A program made the translations under genes and the position numbers. A stretch of 17,741 nucleotides of DNA, from positions 1 through 17,741 of the forward strand of contig CAKPZU010000037.1 in assembly GCA_934215405.1 (NCBI GenBank). Direction: 5' to 3'. The notes under the pieces were generated by a model, which saw only the letters and a list, made by a program, of their open reading frames with translations, was not told the origin of the DNA and made no database searches. Of this stretch, positions 14,801 to 17,741 are shown in pieces (position 1 is the first letter of the stretch; the number at the start of each line of letters is the position of its first letter). This DNA is from an uncultured Bacilli bacterium. GTDB lineage: Bacteria; Bacillota_I; Bacilli_A; RFN20; CAG-631.

Positions 14801-15366
14801 GTGCATTAATTGGTGCTGTGTCTGGTGCGATTACTGGTGCAGTAACTGGAGCCATAACTGAAGGTATTAAAACAGGCCCTTGGGAAGGTGCATTAAAAGG
14901 TGCTGTATCTGGTGCGATTGAAGGAGCTGCTGATGGCTTCATGTGGGGAGCTATTGGTGGTGCTGTATCTGGAGCAATGAATCCAAAATTCTGTTTTATT
15001 GGCGGAACATTAGTTATGACAAATCTTGGCTTAAAAGCCATTGAAGAAATTAAAATTGGTGATAAGGTATTAGCATATAATGATAATCTTGAAATATTTG
15101 AGTACAAAGAAGTAGTTGAAGTATATGAAAATAAAGCCACTAAATTATGCCATATACATACTGAAAATGAAGAAATTATATGTACACCAAATCATAATAT
15201 ATTTACAAAAGATGGTTGGAAGGATGCTTGTGAATTAATAAAAAATGATTTAATTAAAACAGCTAATGGATTTGCTAAAGTATTATCAGTTGAAATTGAA
15301 GAATTGAGTGAAGAAATCAACGTGTCAATATTTTTCGAAAATGTCTCAAACAATAAAAAACATTAG
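11815..15366 (+). CDS. Rhs/YD-repeat polymorphic toxin, 5'-truncated and IS-interrupted (N-terminal part)
   Basis: A 1183-codon frame. YD repeats (YEYDEYDRVSKI...) occupy residues about 8-80. Two successive lectin/LamG-like beta domains lie near 165-320 and 440-590, followed by more YD repeats (about 600-880). The Rhs core terminus (YKGYFYDKELGLYY...RYYDPDLGRF; Arg907) is followed by a Gly/Ala-rich segment (about 958-1058) and a Hint domain starting at Cys1060 (CFIGGTLV) with TPNH at 1124-1127. The frame leaves the host gene at about residue 1170, and the last 14 residues (SIFFENVSNNKKH and neighbours) come from the IS. No ribosome binding site or secretion domain precedes codon 1, so the 5' end is missing and expression is doubtful. 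Rhs proteins shield and deliver C-terminal toxins to neighbouring cells. Confidence 0.85.
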   Translation: MPVYGENLIKYEYDEYDRVSKIIDNKTSTSEFFTYDGKGNLIEVSNSKGEVIVYDYDNINNLQKTTLDIDGVLRSFDYEYKCEYNDYTPSGYFSRLQRAFPDEVIKGGSGFNGVYGAKAVIKTIQEDSINVDDNSSLSDAVASLSFKEDNSIISYPLSSINKERKAESTTDKTYTYSKWKAEFRNRKTVYGWIKPTNEPTNTQKIFSIASRDAYNFRFTLTANVDKTITLEDLNSDVGDDVTFKLTSTKQLIVGKWNLVGFEIDFNYQRKVISAKLIINDEILNGTYTNTLSMDSLEYFIIGDASRYLVSNDYKSQRSSNTENVPVNMPFRLAFVSVGGTNITDMDFKGIYTQGQKYLSNNLEYGSSGVTFFNEDVYKGFDVITLNGSLNSLKRIQPKVHSYTEASFKVEKTRMFKLDNTGSDCTYRHVYASYNSDINLNKGNPSKLAYDLLLEKQGQITCRFKIDDINTYDKRVILHFIKNGIQKMSLFIITNKLYFQHKGSDGYTQIGIVTPNKWHFIGINFNESFTNITFDENVVSTNTSGIDLDGAYTYIGCSVNSLEKPINHLNGCIEMLAFKNSADETNSSINAIRDNGESISIKTYYDDLGRTCSKKIHTKNDILSKTITYAKKDGLTSTKIASETSYDGNDTIKYSYNAFGNVSKVETIKNGNSESKTYEYDGLARLVKSTKNGVTCTYEYDSNNNIFKKNDVYYYYEGTFKDQLTRRSDGTVIYYDETGFIGNPIEIRKPNNQLNLTWLGRRLGSATGGPNSDVVFFRYNANGIRVFKEVVSNYMENYYLDGDKIVTLKRTKGANISSLHFIYDETQSLVGFTYNGEQYFYDRTVNGEIRYIIDKSKTIHVSYEYDDWGVPTISANTEIGQILSDLNPFMYKGYFYDKELGLYYLKTRYYDPDLGRFINADNDVGSVGVTMGMNLYSYCKCNPINYADENGNWPSWATKVCIGLAVIAACGIAAAVCVATGGSACVALSMMVGAAKGALIGAVSGAITGAVTGAITEGIKTGPWEGALKGAVSGAIEGAADGFMWGAIGGAVSGAMNPKFCFIGGTLVMTNLGLKAIEEIKIGDKVLAYNDNLEIFEYKEVVEVYENKATKLCHIHTENEEIICTPNHNIFTKDGWKDACELIKNDLIKTANGFAKVLSVEIEELSEEINVSIFFENVSNNKKH
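15295..15323 (+). repeat. Left copy of the direct repeat flanking the IS
   Basis: These 29 bases (encoding IEELSEEIN plus two bases) are identical to 17078-17106. They read as the target-site duplication of the IS. The true duplication may be 27 bp (15296-15322), because the outer base at each end could belong to the element. Confidence 0.9.
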
Positions 15367-16799
15367 CAGGAACTATAACCTGCTTTTTTGTTGTACATGT
15401 GACCATAATAAGTAATCCAGCCTAAATGATTTGATGATCTCCACGGATGGCTGGCAGCAGGTACAAAAGTTGTTTTGCATCTAGAATTATTTTTGTCAAC
15501 TTCAATACATTCGTCAAATACTTTTGAAAATTTCTCGTTTTTACCAACTTCTTTTAGGCCATATATTTTGTCATTGATAGATAAAATTGTACGTTTATCA
15601 AATGTATTTATTATCATAACATCAGTTCCCTTTCTAAAACAAACAATTTCATTTCCTGCACAAGGAATATACTGCTTTGAATTAAATGAAAAAGAATGCC
15701 CTGTATCTATTTTCCTATGTGCAATTACAGCTAAAATATCATCTATATTTTTATCTTTAGGAAGTTTTTCAAATACAGATTTTGCAGTAATTTTAACAAA
15801 TCTCTTGTTATATTTTGGAATAAAAGTATTAATCAAATAATTATTTGCTTCCTCTATAGTAGTTATGTTGTAAAAGTGTAATTCGTTTCTTAATCTTCCT
15901 TGGAATGAAGCATTTAATCTTTCAATAACTGCTTTATTTTGTGGAACAGATGTAACTTGAAGTTCTGTTCCAAGAATATGGCATGCATAACCAAATTGTG
16001 TTAATACATCATTTGCTTCCTTTTTCATCTTACAGTTTTTATAAGTAAATACTGTCCTTTTGTCTGTTTTAAATGCAAATGGAATACCATAGTTAACAAG
16101 AATTTGTCTAAATACAGAATAATATCCATATAAAGTTTCTTGCCAATCAAAATAACCACCAACCACAGTTCCTGTTGCATTATCCACTGCTAAATGTAGA
16201 TGTGCTATTGTATTTCCAAACCAATTTAATGATGATGCATCCATTTCTATTGATTCACCAAAGTATTTTTTTCTTTCTTTTCTAGGATGAGCATCTTCAA
16301 TTGCTATGATGTTTTTTACAACAACTTCTTTTTCACTTTCACCCATGTTTTTGAAATCTTTATTTTTAGTTAATTTTTCTTTTATTATTCTTTTCCTTGT
16401 TAATTTATGAATTTTAGGAGATTGTATGTCATGTTTCATCAGCAAATTATATAATGCTGAATACGATATGCAAATTTTTTCTTCATCTTTCAAAAAATCA
16501 AGGAAATGTGAAAAATTAAACTCAACTTTTTTGTTTTCGCTCTTATATTTTTTTGTATAAAGCGCTATAATTTTATTGGAAAGAGTTTCGGCTTTTTTAT
16601 TTACAGGAGTCTTAGAGCGGTTCCCATGTATAAAGCCTTCCTTTCCTTTTTCTTTATAAACTTTGATAAGCCTATTTACTTGTCTAACACTTATACCAAG
16701 TTTTTCTGCTACTCTTAACTTGTTGCCATTATTTTCAACAAGTTTTTTTATTTCTTGATATTTAAATTCTTCGTTCATTCTTAATTCTACCTTTCTCAT
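15363..16799 (-). CDS. IS1202-like (ISNCY-type) DDE transposase
   Basis: A 478-residue transposase that appears intact. The N-terminus has a helix-turn-helix (about residues 14-50, AEKLGISVRQVNRLIKVY) and a basic linker. The integrase-type core gives the DDE triad Asp187 (SIEMDASSLNWFG), Asp246 (FKTDKRTVF) and Glu293 (NKAVIERLN). LHLAVDNATGTVVGGYFDWQ and the C-terminal SHPWR segment are features I associate with IS1202-type proteins. The start at 16799 is chosen because GGAGG lies 7 nt upstream; a longer frame to 16832 crosses the promoter. Translation is probably limited by a hairpin over the ribosome binding site. Its last codons overlap a plus-strand terminator. Confidence 0.92.
   Translation of the reverse strand: MRKVELRMNEEFKYQEIKKLVENNGNKLRVAEKLGISVRQVNRLIKVYKEKGKEGFIHGNRSKTPVNKKAETLSNKIIALYTKKYKSENKKVEFNFSHFLDFLKDEEKICISYSALYNLLMKHDIQSPKIHKLTRKRIIKEKLTKNKDFKNMGESEKEVVVKNIIAIEDAHPRKERKKYFGESIEMDASSLNWFGNTIAHLHLAVDNATGTVVGGYFDWQETLYGYYSVFRQILVNYGIPFAFKTDKRTVFTYKNCKMKKEANDVLTQFGYACHILGTELQVTSVPQNKAVIERLNASFQGRLRNELHFYNITTIEEANNYLINTFIPKYNKRFVKITAKSVFEKLPKDKNIDDILAVIAHRKIDTGHSFSFNSKQYIPCAGNEIVCFRKGTDVMIINTFDKRTILSINDKIYGLKEVGKNEKFSKVFDECIEVDKNNSRCKTTFVPAASHPWRSSNHLGWITYYGHMYNKKAGYSSC
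15365..15389 (+). terminator. Plus-strand terminator inside the left end of the IS
   Basis: AGCAGG (15365-15370) pairs with CCTGCT (15379-15384) around an 8-nt loop, followed by TTTTTT (15384-15389). It would stop transcription entering from the Rhs gene. On the minus strand the stem is followed after 4 nt by TTTTTT and may also end the transposase transcript. Confidence 0.75.
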
Positions 16800-16805
16800 T
16801 TTTTT

Positions 16806-16818
16806 GCCTCCATGAGGC
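16806..16818 (-). promoter_or_regulatory. Hairpin overlapping the transposase ribosome binding site
   Basis: On the minus strand GCCTC-ATG-GAGGC is a perfect 5-bp stem with a 3-nt loop, and its 3' arm contains most of the GGAGG site that serves the ATG at 16799. The predicted transcription start (near 16814-16815) lies inside its 5' arm. Confidence 0.6.
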
Positions 16819-16820
16819 TG

Positions 16821-16850
16821 ATTATATATCAATCGAAATATTTATTCCAA
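16821..16850 (-). promoter_or_regulatory. Transposase promoter
   Basis: On the minus strand TTGGAA (16845-16850) and a perfect TATAAT (16821-16826) are 18 nt apart, giving a leader of only about 15 nt. Confidence 0.6.
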
Positions 16851-16896
16851 TTTCCTTTTTGACATTTTAGAAACTACGCTTTCACAAAATCGTCTC

Positions 16897-16942
16897 AAAG
16901 GAATTTTTAGCATATGCTTGGCCATGCATATGCAATTCCTTT
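16897..16942. repeat. Large inverted repeat in the IS upstream of the transposase promoter
   Basis: AAAGGAATT (16897-16905) pairs with AATTCCTTT (16934-16942), and the two GCATATGC palindromes (16910-16917 and 16926-16933) pair inside, with a TTTA bulge on one side and loop TTGGCCAT. It sits between the right end of the IS and the promoter. The rest of 16800-17026 holds no gene that I can see. Confidence 0.75.
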
Positions 16943-17026
16943 TAGCCTATTCAGCTTAGCTTCGCTATCTAAAATATCAAAAGTTTTCTCGGCATAAAAA
17001 TTTCTTGATGCATTATTTTTTGTATT

Positions 17027-17491
17027 TTGGGACATTTTCCCTCGATACTACTTAAGACATTATCACTTAATAATCATATTGAAGAATTGAGTGAAGAAAT
17101 CAACGTTTACAACCTTAATGTTTTATGTTATCATACGTATGTAGTTGGTAATGGATTATTAGTTGTACATAACGAATGCCACCATACAGTAAGTAATAAA
17201 GGGAAAAAAGGAAATGAAATTGGAAATAAAATAAAAGATAAATTCCCTGAAGCCAACTTAAATGATAGATGGAATAAAGTAGAAATCCCACAACATAAAG
17301 GTCGTCATACAGATGACTATCATAAAATGATTGATAAATGCGTAGATAAAATACTCGATAAAACTGATGATTTTGAGGAATTCACTCAAAATATGAAAAA
17401 GTTAGGAGATTGGGTGAAAGACAACTACAAGTGCTTGGGTAAAGAGGGAAAAGATATTTGTGAAAAAGTTATTGGAATTCTAATAAAGTAG
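17027..17491 (+). pseudogene. C-terminal part of the Rhs protein: Hint end plus AHH-type nuclease toxin
   Basis: A 154-codon frame from a TTG in the IS end with no ribosome binding site; host coding begins at 17078. Residues 18-49 complete the Hint domain (VYNLNVLCYHTYVVG...VVHN), whose final Asn49 is the expected self-cleavage point. The following toxin has CHH (His52-His53), RWNKVEIPQHKGRH (81-94) and DYH (97-99). This is the pattern of AHH-type HNH nucleases, which cut nucleic acid using a metal. Removing the IS and one repeat joins this frame to residue 1170 of the upstream Rhs part, giving about 1297 codons. Separated from its Rhs shell and start, it is probably not made, although the toxin codons are undamaged. 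Confidence 0.8.
17078..17106 (+). repeat. Right copy of the direct repeat flanking the IS
   Basis: Identical to 15295-15323 over 29 bases and in the same coding frame (IEELSEEIN). The bases after it continue the Hint domain, and the bases before it are the end of the IS. Confidence 0.9.
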
Positions 17492-17500
17492 GTGATTAAA

Positions 17501-17741
17501 ATGAAACTAATAGATAGTACTAGTTTTGGTGATGGAGATAATCAAACATCTTATTTAAAAGGGTTTGATGGTGGACTAGATTTTAAAATAAATCGATATG
17601 ACATTGATACTTGCAAAAAAATTTTTGAAAGAGCAAAAAAAGCTGAAATCCCTAAAATTTCATATAATCCTAATAAGCTTATGAAAGACTTTATTAAGAC
17701 AACTGCGGATCCGTTTTATATAGTAACAAAGCGAGTATATG
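17501..17741 (+). CDS. Candidate immunity protein to the AHH toxin (partial, runs off the window)
   Basis: The first 80 codons are open from ATG at 17501 to the end of the window, preceded by AGGTGA with 5 nt spacing and only 9 nt after the toxin stop. The translation starts MKLIDSTSFGDGDNQTSYLKG and is soluble and mixed in charge, with a helical Lys/Glu-rich middle. I recognise no immunity family. Position is the main argument: in Rhs loci the gene directly after the toxin tip encodes the protein that binds and neutralises it in the cytoplasm. It lies beyond the IS, so it needs its own or an IS-borne promoter now. Its 3' end is not visible. Confidence 0.6.
   Translation, partial: MKLIDSTSFGDGDNQTSYLKGFDGGLDFKINRYDIDTCKKIFERAKKAEIPKISYNPNKLMKDFIKTTADPFYIVTKRVY

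Larger units (their letters stand above)
15323..17078 (-). mobile_element. IS1202-like insertion sequence, about 1.75 kb
   Basis: The element carries one transposase gene on the minus strand and is bounded by a 29-bp direct repeat, so it spans 15324-17077 (1754 bp) or, with a 27-bp duplication, 15323-17078 (1756 bp). The ends are imperfect inverted repeats: the left end reads TGTCAATATTTTTCGAAAAT inward, and the right end read inward from 17078 agrees at many positions, most clearly GATAATGTCTTAAG against GAAAATGTCTCAAA. From memory, IS1202-family elements are about 1.7 kb and make unusually long duplications in the twenties of base pairs, which fits. It has inserted into the Hint domain of the Rhs gene, in opposite orientation. 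Confidence 0.88.

Noticed and set aside
14646..15140. A 164-codon minus-strand frame rich in Ala/Pro (repeated APDTAP-like units)
   Set aside because: It is the antisense of the Gly/Ala-rich and Hint segments of the Rhs gene; its repetitiveness only mirrors GGTGCT-type codons on the other strand, and it has no start signal.
15475..15840. 121-codon plus-strand frame inside the transposase gene
   Set aside because: Antisense shadow of the transposase; no ribosome binding site and a low-complexity product.
15337..17040. IS ends placed exactly at the strongest GAAAATGTC motifs
   Set aside because: With these tips no flanking duplication exists; the 29-bp repeat lies 13 nt (left) and 37 nt (right) outside them, so they are internal binding motifs.
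17042..17077. Resemblance of KTLSLNNH before the right repeat to KVLSVE before the left repeat, suggesting two recombined Hint paralogues
   Set aside because: The same bases are better explained as the IS terminal repeat (GATAATGTCTTAAG on the minus strand), and the left version alone fits the Hint pattern. A genome search for a second Hint gene could reopen this.

Overview
The window is AT-rich DNA from a low-GC Gram-positive bacterium (Bacillota), most likely an Erysipelotrichia- or Mollicutes-related Bacilli lineage. Evidence: strong purine-rich ribosome binding sites, extended -10 promoters, a T-box tyrosyl-tRNA synthetase leader, a LacI/CcpA-type regulator and a Bacilli-type peptide deformylase. 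The code looks standard (TGG for Trp), but every stop codon I could read in the supported genes is TAA or TAG, never TGA. The exact genus cannot be fixed from the sequence.

Positions 1-11,380 are ordinary chromosomal backbone. In order: a small membrane protein and the first codons of the next minus-strand gene; a zinc-ribbon/TM2 protein and a DUF5684-like membrane protein; a minus-strand polytopic membrane protein; a cold-shock protein; a LacI-family regulator; T-box plus tyrS; hpt followed closely by a COG2509-type flavoprotein; minus-strand def and a tiny Cys-rich membrane peptide; a CYTH-domain protein; and a tight four-gene run (XRE regulator with membrane domain, PhnP-like metallo-beta-lactamase hydrolase, histidine phosphatase, unknown 121-aa protein). 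Most units end in clear hairpin-plus-T-run terminators.

Positions 11,380-17,741 are accessory and damaged. A 3' fragment of what looks like a helicase-type gene (minus strand) abuts, near 11,813, a 5'-truncated Rhs gene (plus strand), as expected if a deletion joined two divergent genes or if the assembly is chimeric. The Rhs ORF carries YD repeats, two lectin-like (ConA/LamG-type) inserts, the Rhs core terminus, a Gly/Ala-rich segment and the first part of a Hint autoprotease domain. It is then cut by an IS1202-like insertion sequence of about 1.75 kb, flanked by a 29-bp direct repeat (true duplication 27-29 bp). To the right the same reading frame resumes with the end of the Hint domain (...VVHN), then an AHH-type HNH nuclease toxin, then 9 nt further on a small gene running off the window that is the obvious candidate immunity gene. 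Removing the IS and one repeat copy restores one continuous Rhs-Hint-AHH frame.

The most interesting part is this interrupted polymorphic toxin locus and the control architecture of the IS: the transposase promoter lies so close to the gene that its own transcript should lack one arm of a hairpin occluding the ribosome binding site, while read-through transcripts from outside would carry the whole hairpin.
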